Shown: positions 44,271-53,357 of the stretch, in pieces | Layout: each line of letters starts with the position of its first letter | Numbering within the stretch: the stretch's first letter is position 1 | DNA from: Deltaproteobacteria bacterium | Lineage (GTDB): Bacteria > Myxococcota_A > Polyangia > JAAYKL01 | Length of the DNA stretch: 57,391 nucleotides | Assembly (NCBI GenBank): GCA_016935665.1 | Contig: JAFGQN010000139.1 | Location: 1 to 57,391, forward strand | Reading direction: 5' to 3' | Notes under the pieces: generated by a model | The model's database searches: none | Told to the model about the DNA's origin: nothing | Seen by the model: only the letters and a program-made list of their open reading frames with translations | Position numbers and translations under genes: made by a program

Positions 44271-45608
44271 CTAAAATAATTTAGCCATTTCGTTGTCGAG
44301 CCTGGCTATCGCTTCTTCAACCGAACAATCACCGAATGTAACCCCGGCAGCCGCCTTATGTCCCCCTCCTCCGAAAGAAGCTGCCACTGCCGCAACATCA
44401 CACATGCCATTGGAGCGCAGGGATGCTTTGGCACCGCCTTCAATCTCAGTCACTAAAATGGCCACTTCCACGCCAATCACATTTCTGCCAATATTGACAA
44501 ATCCTTCCAAATCCTGCAACGAGCCCTGTGCATCCGCCAACATTTTTCGCGTGCATATAAGTCGGGCGTACCTGCCTTCATTGAGAAGCACCAGCGTTTC
44601 AGCCACTTTGCCGAGCAGACGCTGTCTGGACAGGGTGAACGTATCGAAAAGTGCCTTGGCCACAAGAGTGGGCGACACTTTGAAATTCAATAATTCAGCT
44701 GCCGTTTCAAACGTCACTTTTGTTGTATTCGAAAATCTGAAGTTGCCTGTATCGGCGACAATGGCTGCATATAAACACACCGCCACTACATCATCCATGG
44801 GCCAAACCAATTCACGAATCAGATCAAATAGAATCTGCCCGGTGGCGCTGGAGGCACGGCGTACGACAGTATGCCCAAATTTTTCATCGAAACGATCATG
44901 ATGATCGATAACAACAACATGCCCCATGCGCTGCTGCGAAATGGCATTTGCCACCTCCGCGTGCAATTGCAAAGGAGACGCCGTATCCAGTACAATTGTC
45001 AAATCCGGGACGTCGCCGTCGTCGATTGTGTGGGCTAAATCCTCGAGCCCCGGCAAAAAAGTCATCGTCGCGGGAATCTCGTCCGGGACATAAGCAACAC
45101 TGCTTTTACCCAGCAGCTGCAATATTCGCTTCATTGCCAAAACACTGCCAAGCGCATCACCATCAGGTTTGCGATGACAGCACAGAAAAATCGAATTCGC
45201 TTCGGAAATGCGTTTTGCAAGAAACTGTTCAATGGACAAATTATTCTTTTCCCGTTGTCTATCCAGCATCGTCTCATTCACGATTTCATTAATTCGAGCA
45301 CCCTTTTCCGGGGTTTCATCGAATACAAAATACAGTTTGGGCGTATGTCTCAATTGTAGCAACTGCCCAATTTTTCCCTGAAAAAAGGGGGCCGCTCTTT
45401 TAAGCGACCGATGCACGCGCTCTTTATTTGACGAATCCAACATGGAAAAAAAGACTTTAGCAGCGCGAAAATCCTGTGCCATTTTTACGCCGGTAATCGT
45501 GACATCCAGTAGAGCGGGGTCCCTGGTATCTTTTAACAACAACAATGACAATTCATTGTGAATGGATTGCCCAACCCGCAATAATCGTCTTTCTTTTTCT
45601 TTACTCAT
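44271..45608 (-). CDS. rbfA-nrnA: fusion of ribosome-binding factor A with a DHH (NrnA-type) phosphoesterase
   Basis: From the ATG at 45608, which follows AGGAG and overlaps the ylxP stop by 8 bases, one continuous frame gives 445 residues. Residues about 1-118 match RbfA (RLLRVGQSIHNELSLLLL, DPALLDVTITGVKMAQDF, APFFQGKIGQLLQLRHTP, ARINEI), the factor for 30S maturation. From about 125 on it is a DHH/DHHA1 protein: CHRKPDGDALGS, VVIDHHDRF, DTGNFRFSN and GGGGHKAAAG. That is the NrnA/Orn-type family, which degrades short RNAs and pAp. These genes are often adjacent in this operon, but here they are joined. The frame opens 14 codons earlier, without a better ribosome-binding site. Confidence 0.88.
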   Translation of the reverse strand: MSKEKERRLLRVGQSIHNELSLLLLKDTRDPALLDVTITGVKMAQDFRAAKVFFSMLDSSNKERVHRSLKRAAPFFQGKIGQLLQLRHTPKLYFVFDETPEKGARINEIVNETMLDRQREKNNLSIEQFLAKRISEANSIFLCCHRKPDGDALGSVLAMKRILQLLGKSSVAYVPDEIPATMTFLPGLEDLAHTIDDGDVPDLTIVLDTASPLQLHAEVANAISQQRMGHVVVIDHHDRFDEKFGHTVVRRASSATGQILFDLIRELVWPMDDVVAVCLYAAIVADTGNFRFSNTTKVTFETAAELLNFKVSPTLVAKALFDTFTLSRQRLLGKVAETLVLLNEGRYARLICTRKMLADAQGSLQDLEGFVNIGRNVIGVEVAILVTEIEGGAKASLRSNGMCDVAAVAASFGGGGHKAAAGVTFGDCSVEEAIARLDNEMAKLF

Positions 45609-45975
45609 CCAACTCCTCAAACGCGTCGTCATAATCTGAATACATGTCATTCAAATCGGCGAAAAAACGGTCCTCGCCAAAGTTATCGCCAAGTGCGATG
45701 ACTTCCGTCTGATGGGAAACCAGCTCTGCCAATCCCATTCTGATGATATATGTGCACACTTTTGACAACGACGCATCCACATGACTGCTGTTGTTGCCGA
45801 TCACGCTAATTCCGACATCCGCTTTTCGGTGATCATCGTTGCTTCCCACCTCGGCGATGGCCACCTGAAATCGGGCACGCGTTTTTTCGATCATCTTGCG
45901 CACAATGGAGCGTTTGCCTTTCAAAGACGACACACCAGCCAGATGAAAGCAAAGTCGACCCACAGCTACAAACAT
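45601..45975 (-). CDS. ylxP: DUF503 (YlxP-like) protein
   Basis: This 124-residue protein has the DUF503 pattern: MFVAVGRLCFHLAGVSSLKG, then KRSIVRKMIEKTRARFQVAI, EVG..DDHRKADVGISVIGN and a conserved helix. YlxP-like proteins are implicated in ribosome maturation and sit between infB and rbfA in many bacteria, as here. It overlaps the fused rbfA by 8 bases. The acidic C-terminus (MYSDYDDAFEELDE) is typical. Confidence 0.88.
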   Translation of the reverse strand: MFVAVGRLCFHLAGVSSLKGKRSIVRKMIEKTRARFQVAIAEVGSNDDHRKADVGISVIGNNSSHVDASLSKVCTYIIRMGLAELVSHQTEVIALGDNFGEDRFFADLNDMYSDYDDAFEELDE

Positions 45976-46036
45976 GACAGTTCCATTATATATTGCAAAT
46001 TAACTCACCTGGGCGGGGGATTCGGGAAAACGACGG

Positions 46037-48790
46037 TTACAGTTCCGTTTCCACTTCTTCTTCCAGATAAAATTCCAGAATATCGCTCTCTTTAATATCG
46101 TTAAATCCTTTGAGACCAATACCGCATTCGTAACCGGATGCCACTTCCCTGGTATCGTCTTTGAACCGACGCAATGAATCCACTTCGCCTTCCCATATCT
46201 GCACAGATTCACGAATCAGCCGTACAAGACAGTTACGCATCACTTTTCCATTGGTCACATAACAACCGGCAATGGCACCCACTTTGGGAATTCTGAAAAC
46301 TTCACGTACTTCAGCCTCGCCAATAACCTTTTGCTCGATGGTTGGTGCCAGCAATCCTTTCATGGCCAATTGCACAGCATCGATAATATCGTAAATAACG
46401 CTGAAAATCTTAATTTCGATGCTCTGTTCATCCGCCAGTTTCCTGGCCTTGCCAGCGGGTCGAACGTTGAACCCGATGATAATGGCATCCGCTGTGGACG
46501 CAAGCAGCACATCGGATTCGGTAATACCGCCCACAGAGGCACTAACCACTGTTACTTTAACTTTTTCGTTGCTCAGTTTGATCAGAGAATCCTTGATGGC
46601 CTCAAGTGTTCCCCGCACGTCGGCTTTCACCAACACCTTCAATTCAGCCTGCTCACCCGCCTGCATTTTGGCATAGAGCGCATCCAGAGACGGTCTGGAC
46701 GCAGCGGCTGCGCTCATTCTCTCTTTTTCTTCGCGCTGGCTGGCCACTTTTTCCGCAAGTTTCATATCGGAAACCACATCGAACGTGTCACCCGCCGATG
46801 GCACCGCCGACAACCCCAATATTTCCACTGGCGTGGAAGGACCTGCCTTTGAAACCTTTTGCCCGCGTTCATTTGTCATGGCACGAATCTTACCAAATGC
46901 CTGTCCTGCCACGAGAATATCATTCGCGTCCAACGTGCCATCCTGTATCAGAACATGTGCAACAGGACCGCGTCCCTTGTCGAGGTAGGCCTCGAGAACC
47001 ACACCGGCAGCTGCGCGTTTAGTATTGGCCGTCAATTCCATGATTTCCGCCTGAAGGGATATCATCTCCAACAGCTGATCGACACCCTGACCGGTTTTGG
47101 CGGACACCTCAACGATGATGGTGTCGCCTCCCAGTTCTTCGGGGATAAGACTGTATTCCATTAACATACGGCGCGCCTTTTCCACGTTTGCCGTTGGCAG
47201 ATCGCACTTGTTAATGGCAACAATTATGGGGCAGTTTGATGCCCGGGCGTGTGCGATAGCTTCGGCCGTTTGCGGCATAACGCCATCGTCAGCCGCGCAC
47301 ACAACAATGACTATATCGGTGACATGCGCACCACGGGCTCGCATGGCGGAAAAGGCCGCGTGACCGGGAGTGTCAATAAAGGCGATTTCACCAATATCTG
47401 TTTTCACGCGATATGCACCCACGTGCTGAGTAATACCGCCCGCCTCCCCTTCGGCAACATTTGCTTTGCGAATGTAATCCAGCAGTGATGTTTTGCCATG
47501 GTCCACGTGACCCATCATGGTCACCACCGGCGCTCTGGTTTCCCGGGCTGCCTTCTCCTCATCGGTTTCTTCCGCGCGGGATGCGGACAGCAGATCCTGT
47601 TCGTCCACGGCCACATCTTCCACTTCATATCCGAATTCTTCCGCAATAATCTTGGAGGTATCGGCATCCAATGTTGAATTGATGTTAATCCCGGCCATTC
47701 CCATCGACATCAGCTTCATCAAAAGTTCAGTCGACTTCACGCTCATTCGCTTGGCCAGTTCCTGAAGTGTTACCTGTCCATCTATTTTAATAACACGCTT
47801 AATGGCTTTGGGCGTCGTAATTTCTGTCTTCTTGCCTTTTTTGCCCGGAGTCATCTTGCGTTTACGTCCCGGACCAGCGGGAACAGGCGCTGCAGCGGTG
47901 CGGGTTCGCGAAGCGGGAACCTGCTGAACTCTCCGACTTGCCGGTGTCATCTCTCGACTTTCAACTTTGCGTCGTCGAGCTGCACCTTTCTTGGAATCCC
48001 TGGCGCCTTCCTGCAGCTGAATCCGCCGCTTAACAATGGGGGCCTCAGACGCCGGGCGCAGCACATCGGGACCAATCGGCTCTGTGGATTTGACTTCCAG
48101 CGCCGTGGTTTCAGGCATTATCGGCTCAGGTGTTGCGTCCGTCATCTCGACTGCGGCAGCTTCATTGCCCTCATCCACTATGACATTGTCCGATTCAAAC
48201 TCAGCGGCCAATTGCGCTCGATCTTCGACGCTGTCCATTTGTTTGGGCGCGACTTCTTCAACCGGCGAAGTTTGCTCAGCAGAAATCTCTGTGGACGGCG
48301 GTTCCAAACTTTCTTTGGGCTCGCGCTTCGATGGGGCTTCCACAGGCGGCGCAGTAACCTCAGGTATGGCGGATACAGCCACTTCTTCAACCAGAGATTC
48401 CGCAACAACTGCTTTTTCCTCCACAGGCACAGCTTTAAGTTTGGCTTTCACACGGGGTGGCTCCGCACTGGGAGACGGCTTTCGTGTTTTTTCAGGTTTT
48501 AAAGGTGCCGGCGTTTCTTCAACAATTCGGGGAGGCTGAACTTTGGCCGGTTTCACCGGTGCCCCCGTTCGCGTTCGCCGACGTACAACCGTTGGCCGAA
48601 TCTGCTCTTCCACCGTGTTCGCTTCACGCTCCTTCTGCAGCAGATTTCGGACCTCCTGAGCCGTCTCAGAGTCCAACGCACTCATATAATTATGAACAGG
48701 AAAACCAAACTCCTGAATTCTGGCAACCATTTGGTTGTTCTCCAGACCAAACTCAGATGCAAGTTTAAAAACCCGAACTCTCTGCGCCAT
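46037..48790 (-). CDS. infB: translation initiation factor IF-2
   Basis: The 917-residue product starts with the IF2-N helix pair (RVFKLASEFGLENNQMVARI). A roughly 270-residue low-complexity Glu/Pro/Ala/Lys linker follows, then a second IF2-N domain (VTLQELAKRMSVKSTELL). The G domain begins near residue 416 with VVTMMGHVDHGKTSLLDYI, DTPGHAAF and NKCDLP, and is followed by the elongation-factor-like and C2 domains to the end (LEFYLEEEVETEL). It delivers fMet-tRNA to the 30S subunit. It lies in the order rimP-nusA-infB-ylxP-rbfA. No ylxR or ylxQ gene separates it from nusA; only 107 bases do. Confidence 0.97.
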   Translation of the reverse strand: MAQRVRVFKLASEFGLENNQMVARIQEFGFPVHNYMSALDSETAQEVRNLLQKEREANTVEEQIRPTVVRRRTRTGAPVKPAKVQPPRIVEETPAPLKPEKTRKPSPSAEPPRVKAKLKAVPVEEKAVVAESLVEEVAVSAIPEVTAPPVEAPSKREPKESLEPPSTEISAEQTSPVEEVAPKQMDSVEDRAQLAAEFESDNVIVDEGNEAAAVEMTDATPEPIMPETTALEVKSTEPIGPDVLRPASEAPIVKRRIQLQEGARDSKKGAARRRKVESREMTPASRRVQQVPASRTRTAAAPVPAGPGRKRKMTPGKKGKKTEITTPKAIKRVIKIDGQVTLQELAKRMSVKSTELLMKLMSMGMAGININSTLDADTSKIIAEEFGYEVEDVAVDEQDLLSASRAEETDEEKAARETRAPVVTMMGHVDHGKTSLLDYIRKANVAEGEAGGITQHVGAYRVKTDIGEIAFIDTPGHAAFSAMRARGAHVTDIVIVVCAADDGVMPQTAEAIAHARASNCPIIVAINKCDLPTANVEKARRMLMEYSLIPEELGGDTIIVEVSAKTGQGVDQLLEMISLQAEIMELTANTKRAAAGVVLEAYLDKGRGPVAHVLIQDGTLDANDILVAGQAFGKIRAMTNERGQKVSKAGPSTPVEILGLSAVPSAGDTFDVVSDMKLAEKVASQREEKERMSAAAASRPSLDALYAKMQAGEQAELKVLVKADVRGTLEAIKDSLIKLSNEKVKVTVVSASVGGITESDVLLASTADAIIIGFNVRPAGKARKLADEQSIEIKIFSVIYDIIDAVQLAMKGLLAPTIEQKVIGEAEVREVFRIPKVGAIAGCYVTNGKVMRNCLVRLIRESVQIWEGEVDSLRRFKDDTREVASGYECGIGLKGFNDIKESDILEFYLEEEVETEL

Positions 48791-48897
48791 TATGCCTCCG
48801 AACTACTTTTCCCGGCAGCGTCAACTCCGCTGCCTTTTCTTATTCAAAAACCACATCAACTGATTTGAAGTGTAAAACGTCTGTACCGTTTTAATTA

Positions 48898-50601
48898 TCA
48901 TTGCTCAGATGAATCACCTTCAGCTGCAGCATCCTTTTCGAATTCCTCAGCCAAAGACTCTTCATCCAAATCTTCTTCATTGGCTGCCGCAATCAGTTCC
49001 GCTTCCTCGCGAAGTTTCTCCAGAATATCTTTTTCGCTGCTTAGAAACTCCTGGGCCCGCTCGGAAATGGACTGTGCTTTCTGCAATCCCAATCCCGTAC
49101 TAAGAGCCAATCGATCCATATCTTTTTCGCCAGCAAGATCTTCCACTCGTCTATAACCCGCTTCCAGCAACAACTCAATGGTCCGCTCGCCAATGCCACT
49201 GATAAAAAACATTCGTTCACGTTCGCTTAGGGACGTCCGACGCCCTACCAGATCGCGAATCCGTCGCATCCGTTGAACTTCCATTGTTTCACGAGCCGAT
49301 GACTGCAGACGAGTGATACGGGCTTCGTCACCCATACCGGGTATCGCAATCAATTCAGCAGGGTCGGCTTCTGCCACCTCTTCAACGGTTCTGAAACCAA
49401 GTTTGTACATGGTCATCGCCGCATCGTCGGAAATACCATCCACCATCGCCAGATTGGCAATCGCTTCCTCTTCCCGTTTATCGAAATCGGTTTCGCTGAT
49501 AACATCCAGTTTCCAGTTGGTAATCTGAGATGCCAGACGCACATTCTGACCTCTTCGGCCAATGGCCAGGGAGAGTTTGTCGTCAGGAACCACCAGTTCC
49601 ATGGAACCATTGGCTTCATCGATAATCACACGTGAAACCTCTGCGGGTTGAATAGCATTGCAAACAAATCGTGCCGGATCTGAATCCCAGGGAACAATAT
49701 CGATTTTCTCGCCTCTGAGTTCCTGGACAACCGACTGAACGCGCGCGCCCCGCATCCCCACGCAGGCTCCCACTGGATCCACGTCCGCGTCTCTGGAGGT
49801 TACCGCAATCTTCGAACGGGAACCGGGCTCTCTGGCGGCAGAGATAATTTTAACAATACCTTCATATATCTCGGGCACTTCCATTTCGAACAGCTTTTTC
49901 AGCAGTCCCACATCTGTCCTGGAAAGCTGAATCTGCGGGCCCTTTGTTTCTTTATCGATATTCACCACGTACGCCAGCACCCTGTCGCCGGGCCGATAGG
50001 ATTCTCTGGGCGTCTGTTCCTTGGGGGAAATGACAGCCTCCGTTCGTCCAAGGTCCACAATAATACTGTTGTTGCGTTCGAAACGACGCACAATGCCCGC
50101 GATGACTTCGCCTTTACGATCTTTATATTCGTTAAAGATGTTCTCGCGTTCCGCATCTCGCACCCGCTGAATGATCACCTGTTTGGCCGTTTGCGCCGCG
50201 ATACGTCCGAAACCTTTGCCAACGCTTTTCAAATCCAGCAACTTGCCGAATTCCTTGTCCTGCTTTTTGGCCTTTTTCTCGTCTTCTTCTCTGTAAAAGA
50301 TCTGAAATCCAAGTTCCTCCCCAACTTCCGAGTGCAGTCCGGCTTTCTCTGCTGCTTCCACAGCCACTTCCCGATCCGGATTTTCCACCACATCCACAAC
50401 CGTCATATACTGATACAAATCCACTACACCGGTCTCATCATTAAACCTTGCTTCCAGATCCCGGTTTGCACCAAACGACCGTTTCGCTGCAGTGAGAATG
50501 GCTGCTTCAATCGCCTCAACCAGCACAGTTTTGTCAATGCCCTTGTCGCGACCGACCTGGTCCAAAATCATGTTCAATGGCAGTGCGCCGTCCTGCATCA
50601 C
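48898..50601 (-). CDS. nusA: transcription elongation/termination factor NusA
   Basis: The 567-residue NusA has the N-terminal polymerase-binding domain, then S1 (EVIAGIVRRFERNNSIIVDL), two KH domains (VGACVGMRGARVQSVVQEL and SLAIGRRGQNVRLASQITNW) and two C-terminal acidic/HhH repeats (DGISDDAAMTMYKLGFRT, SGIGERTIELLLEAGYR). It binds RNA polymerase and controls pausing, termination and antitermination. The C-terminus ends in an acidic Glu/Asp/Ala tail. Its ATG overlaps the rimP stop by 4 bases. Its own operon carries a terminator-like hairpin upstream, which NusA could sense. Confidence 0.97.
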   Translation of the reverse strand: MMQDGALPLNMILDQVGRDKGIDKTVLVEAIEAAILTAAKRSFGANRDLEARFNDETGVVDLYQYMTVVDVVENPDREVAVEAAEKAGLHSEVGEELGFQIFYREEDEKKAKKQDKEFGKLLDLKSVGKGFGRIAAQTAKQVIIQRVRDAERENIFNEYKDRKGEVIAGIVRRFERNNSIIVDLGRTEAVISPKEQTPRESYRPGDRVLAYVVNIDKETKGPQIQLSRTDVGLLKKLFEMEVPEIYEGIVKIISAAREPGSRSKIAVTSRDADVDPVGACVGMRGARVQSVVQELRGEKIDIVPWDSDPARFVCNAIQPAEVSRVIIDEANGSMELVVPDDKLSLAIGRRGQNVRLASQITNWKLDVISETDFDKREEEAIANLAMVDGISDDAAMTMYKLGFRTVEEVAEADPAELIAIPGMGDEARITRLQSSARETMEVQRMRRIRDLVGRRTSLSERERMFFISGIGERTIELLLEAGYRRVEDLAGEKDMDRLALSTGLGLQKAQSISERAQEFLSSEKDILEKLREEAELIAAANEEDLDEESLAEEFEKDAAAEGDSSEQ

Positions 50602-51110
50602 CTTTCTCCTGATCTCTTCTCCAACATTCTGATGTCGAAGACCAAATTCGCCCGGGTAATTAAATCGTAGTTAATCTCAACCACTGTTTTCTTACCTGCG
50701 TCCGTTTTGAGAAACACAACTTCGTGTCTCACTTCCTGTATCGTACCGGTAAACTTATTTTTTCCATCTATCGCATCCCGCGTTTTCAGTTTTACTCTCC
50801 GGCTAAGAAAACGGCGAAAATCATCAAGGCATGTCAACGGTCGCTCAATTCCCGGGGAAGACACTTCAAGTACAAAGTGTTTGTCTATCACTTCGCCGAC
50901 CTCCAGCAACTCCCCGAACTCACGACTGATTCCTGAACAAATTTCATGATCGATACCTGAGCTGACAAACGGATCACTTCCACTTTTCTCAACAAGAAGC
51001 CTCAATACCCAGCCTGGCTTCTCTCGCACAAACGTCAATTGAACTATCTCGCAATCGTACCGGCGAACCACCGGCTCTGCCAGGAAAAGAAGTTGTGCGG
51101 TATCGGTCAT
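50598..51110 (-). CDS. rimP: ribosome maturation factor RimP
   Basis: This 170-residue RimP has the N-terminal alpha/beta domain (VRRYDCEIVQLTFVREKPGW, LRLLVEK) and the LEVSSPGIERPL signature, then the C-terminal SH3-like beta domain (VKLKTRDAIDGKNKFTGTIQ). RimP assists 30S assembly. It is the first gene of the operon and overlaps nusA by 4 bases. The leader just upstream contains a hairpin with a T-tract. Confidence 0.95.
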   Translation of the reverse strand: MTDTAQLLFLAEPVVRRYDCEIVQLTFVREKPGWVLRLLVEKSGSDPFVSSGIDHEICSGISREFGELLEVGEVIDKHFVLEVSSPGIERPLTCLDDFRRFLSRRVKLKTRDAIDGKNKFTGTIQEVRHEVVFLKTDAGKKTVVEINYDLITRANLVFDIRMLEKRSGER

Positions 51111-51120
51111 TTTGTCCTAA

Positions 51121-51156
51121 ATAATAAAAAAGGCGGGTCCTGCTGCGGGATCCACC
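51121..51156 (-). terminator. terminator-like hairpin in the rimP leader (possible attenuator)
   Basis: On the minus strand a stem (51156-51148 with 51140-51132; one G-U pair and one A-C mismatch) closes a 7-base loop and is followed by TTTTTTATTATT at 51131-51120. The rimP ATG lies only about 10 bases further on. Because no gene lies just upstream, this is better read as an attenuator of the rimP-nusA-infB operon than as an end-of-gene terminator. The mismatch makes the stem moderate. Confidence 0.45.
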
Positions 51157-51316
51157 TTCCGTGACAATACCCAATTTCGCTGGCTTCATATCATATCATT
51201 TTAAGCATAGCAATAGATGACACCAAAAATATGGTTTTAATGGCATTTTTAAATCGCAACAGGATTAATTCAACAGAATGTTATGACAGTCAACGATAGG
51301 CAGGAAATCCATGAAA

Positions 51317-51347
51317 ACAGATGCTTTTGTTCCCTAAACGCATCTGT
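51317..51347 (-). terminator. hairpin at the end of the coiled-coil membrane protein gene
   Basis: An 8-base perfect stem, ACAGATGC/GCATCTGT, with a 15-base loop begins at the stop codon of the minus-strand gene at 51347. On that strand it is followed by TTTTC. The large loop and short T-run make it a fair, not strong, intrinsic terminator; the weak flanks could serve either direction. Confidence 0.45.
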
Positions 51348-51835
51348 CACAGCAGTTCTCCGGGTTTGAACCCGTTGGAGGGATCATCATCCGCCGAAGA
51401 TAAACGAAGCTCTCCGGATATCGGTAAATCCTCAATGCTGTTTTGCCTGGTCCGTGAATCTTTTCGAGGTTGGGCGTTCATACGACCATTGGACGGCTTT
51501 TTCTGCTCCGCTCCCTTCGCCGCCGTCTTCAGCTGCACCAGCTCTTCGGTGAGCTTCTCAAGATTCTTCTCCACCGAATGAAACTTTTTTGTCATTGCAC
51601 TAACCTCGGCCCGTGTCGCATTTACCTGTTCGTCCGCGTCTGCCTGCATGCTTTCCACCATATATTGCATACGGAGAAGTTTCGCCTCGGTTCGCTGGTA
51701 CATGCTGAACAGCAGCAGCCCCACAACCGATGCTGCGCTCAACGTAAAAATGACCGGCACTTTCCAACCACTATTACCACTTTTTCGGGTCATGTCATAC
51801 ACTCCGGCATCACCGGACATCAATGCAGTCCTCAT
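51347..51835 (-). CDS. single-pass membrane protein with coiled coil
   Basis: The ATG at 51835 has an AAGGAG site 8 bases upstream, giving 162 residues. One transmembrane helix lies at about 24-45 (WKVPVIFTLSAASVVGLLLF). Residues about 50-105 are a heptad-like coiled coil rich in Glu, Lys, Gln and Ala. The rest is a polar Lys/Asn/Arg/Asp-rich tail. It could be a divisome or envelope-spanning accessory protein, but I do not recognise the family. It is a single gene between the rimP leader and the SDR gene. Confidence 0.65.
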   Translation of the reverse strand: MRTALMSGDAGVYDMTRKSGNSGWKVPVIFTLSAASVVGLLLFSMYQRTEAKLLRMQYMVESMQADADEQVNATRAEVSAMTKKFHSVEKNLEKLTEELVQLKTAAKGAEQKKPSNGRMNAQPRKDSRTRQNSIEDLPISGELRLSSADDDPSNGFKPGELL

Positions 51836-52007
51836 AACAACCACTCCTTTTGCTCATTGTTTTGGAGAAAGCGTCTCGCTTCCCTTGCTTTTCACAAACA
51901 GACGTGCCGTAAAGAAAAACGATCTGAACGCAATGTCTTTTTCCAAACACGCGTCGCGGCAGTGTTTATGAGACTGCTAAAAAACCGTCTCGAGGAAAAA
52001 TGACGGG

Positions 52008-52748
52008 TTATATGCCCACGCTCATGCCACCATCAACAAACAGACATTGACCAGTGATGAAATTGGCATCGTCAGAAGCCAGAAAAAGATGCGCTTTGGC
52101 TATCTCGATGGCAGGTAAAAACTCGCCCATGGGAATGGAACGAAGCATATTGTCGCGTGCCGCTTCGGCCACTTCGGCCAGCATGGGCGTATCGATGGCT
52201 CCTGGCGCGATGGCATTGATACAGATTTTCTTTTTCGCATATTCCAGCGCCTGCGTTCGGGTCAATCCAATCACTCCCATTTTGGAAGCGCTGTAATTGG
52301 ACTGCCCCACATTGCCAAGCGTCGATATGGACGCGGTGTTTACAATTTTTGACCCTTTTTTCATTTTGCGCAGCGCATGCTTCGAACAAAGAAACGTGCC
52401 TTTTAAATTCACTGCCATCACTAAGTCCCAATCATCAACACTCATTTTTGGAGTCAACTGATCTCGAGTGATCCCGGCATTGTTAATCAAAATGTTCAAC
52501 GCACCGTATGTTTTGATGGTTGTGTCAATCAGCGCTTTGACGTCTTCCTCATCCGCAACATTACACTTCACTGCAATTGCGTCACCACCGTTGTCCCGGA
52601 TGCTTGCCACAGTGGCTTCCAGTGCATCCAGCGCCATGTCGCAACAGACCACTTTGGCGCCTTCCTCTGCAAACAGCTCTGCGGTCACTTTTCCAATCCC
52701 CGCTGCAGCCCCGGTAACAATTGCGGTTTTACCATCAAGTCTCTTCAT
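52008..52748 (-). CDS. SDR-family oxidoreductase (FabG/PhaB-like)
   Basis: This 246-residue short-chain dehydrogenase has the NAD(P) motif TGAAAGIG, the NNAGI strand, the catalytic Ser in NTASIST, and the YSASK motif with Tyr and Lys. The substrate strand MAVNLKGTF and the C-terminal SDDANFITGQCLFVDGG are typical of 3-oxoacyl-ACP/acetoacetyl-CoA reductases. It overlaps the MaoC gene upstream by 4 bases, so the pair likely carries out reduction and (de)hydration of a hydroxyacyl-CoA. Whether that serves fatty acids or polyhydroxyalkanoate cannot be told; no phaC or fab gene is near. Confidence 0.9.
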   Translation of the reverse strand: MKRLDGKTAIVTGAAAGIGKVTAELFAEEGAKVVCCDMALDALEATVASIRDNGGDAIAVKCNVADEEDVKALIDTTIKTYGALNILINNAGITRDQLTPKMSVDDWDLVMAVNLKGTFLCSKHALRKMKKGSKIVNTASISTLGNVGQSNYSASKMGVIGLTRTQALEYAKKKICINAIAPGAIDTPMLAEVAEAARDNMLRSIPMGEFLPAIEIAKAHLFLASDDANFITGQCLFVDGGMSVGI

Positions 52749-53233
52749 TTTTTCTCTCCATTTTGCTTCAGAGTGTTTTTTCGAAACACCATGTTTGTAT
52801 TGGTTCCCTCCACAACCACAACACCGGCCTCGTTCAGTACTTCATATCGATATACAACAATGCCCCGCGTTGGGTTTCCCGTTTCGCGCTTATCTATCAC
52901 TTCCATCTTTACGTGTACAGTATCACCGACATAAACAGGTTTTTTGTACACTATGCGCTGGTCCAGCATAGCCACCAATGTTTTGCGCGTTAATCCAAGA
53001 CACGAAATCAGCCCCACCGCAATGGACGCCACCAGCATGCCGTGCACCACTGGCTTTTTGTAAGGATGCTGTTTCATTTCAACGGGATCGACATGCAGAG
53101 GATTGACATCCAGGGTCAATCTGGAAAACGCTTCCACGTCAACATGGCCAATGTTCCGACTGGTGGTGATGTAAACTCCATTGATAATGTAATCTTCATA
53201 ATACAGCCCAACTGACAAAGATGAATGCGACAT
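52745..53233 (-). CDS. MaoC-family (R)-specific enoyl-CoA hydratase-like protein
   Basis: The 162-residue single hot-dog domain has the MaoC pattern DVNPLHVD and VVHGMLVASIAVGLIS, whose Asp and His act in hydration of enoyl-CoA. Its stop overlaps the SDR start by 4 bases. An (R)-hydratase paired with a FabG/PhaB-like reductase fits acyl-CoA or PHA chemistry. The N-terminus (MSHSSLSVGLYYEDY) is short and nothing is missing. Confidence 0.88.
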   Translation of the reverse strand: MSHSSLSVGLYYEDYIINGVYITTSRNIGHVDVEAFSRLTLDVNPLHVDPVEMKQHPYKKPVVHGMLVASIAVGLISCLGLTRKTLVAMLDQRIVYKKPVYVGDTVHVKMEVIDKRETGNPTRGIVVYRYEVLNEAGVVVVEGTNTNMVFRKNTLKQNGEKK

Positions 53234-53357
53234 ACATACTCCTGACGCGTCACAACAGGCAGGCGATATTATGCGTCAAACAAAAGTACGTCAATCTTCT
53301 CAAAAACATCTTAAGAGCTGGTGTTCCTGGACGTTAAAAAAAATACAGGAGGCGCAC

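Noticed and set aside
44269-44286. GGCTAAA/TTTAGCC inverted repeat at the end of the RbfA-NrnA gene
   Set aside because: It covers the last codons (A-K-L-F-stop) and has no T-tract, so the symmetry is likely coding coincidence.
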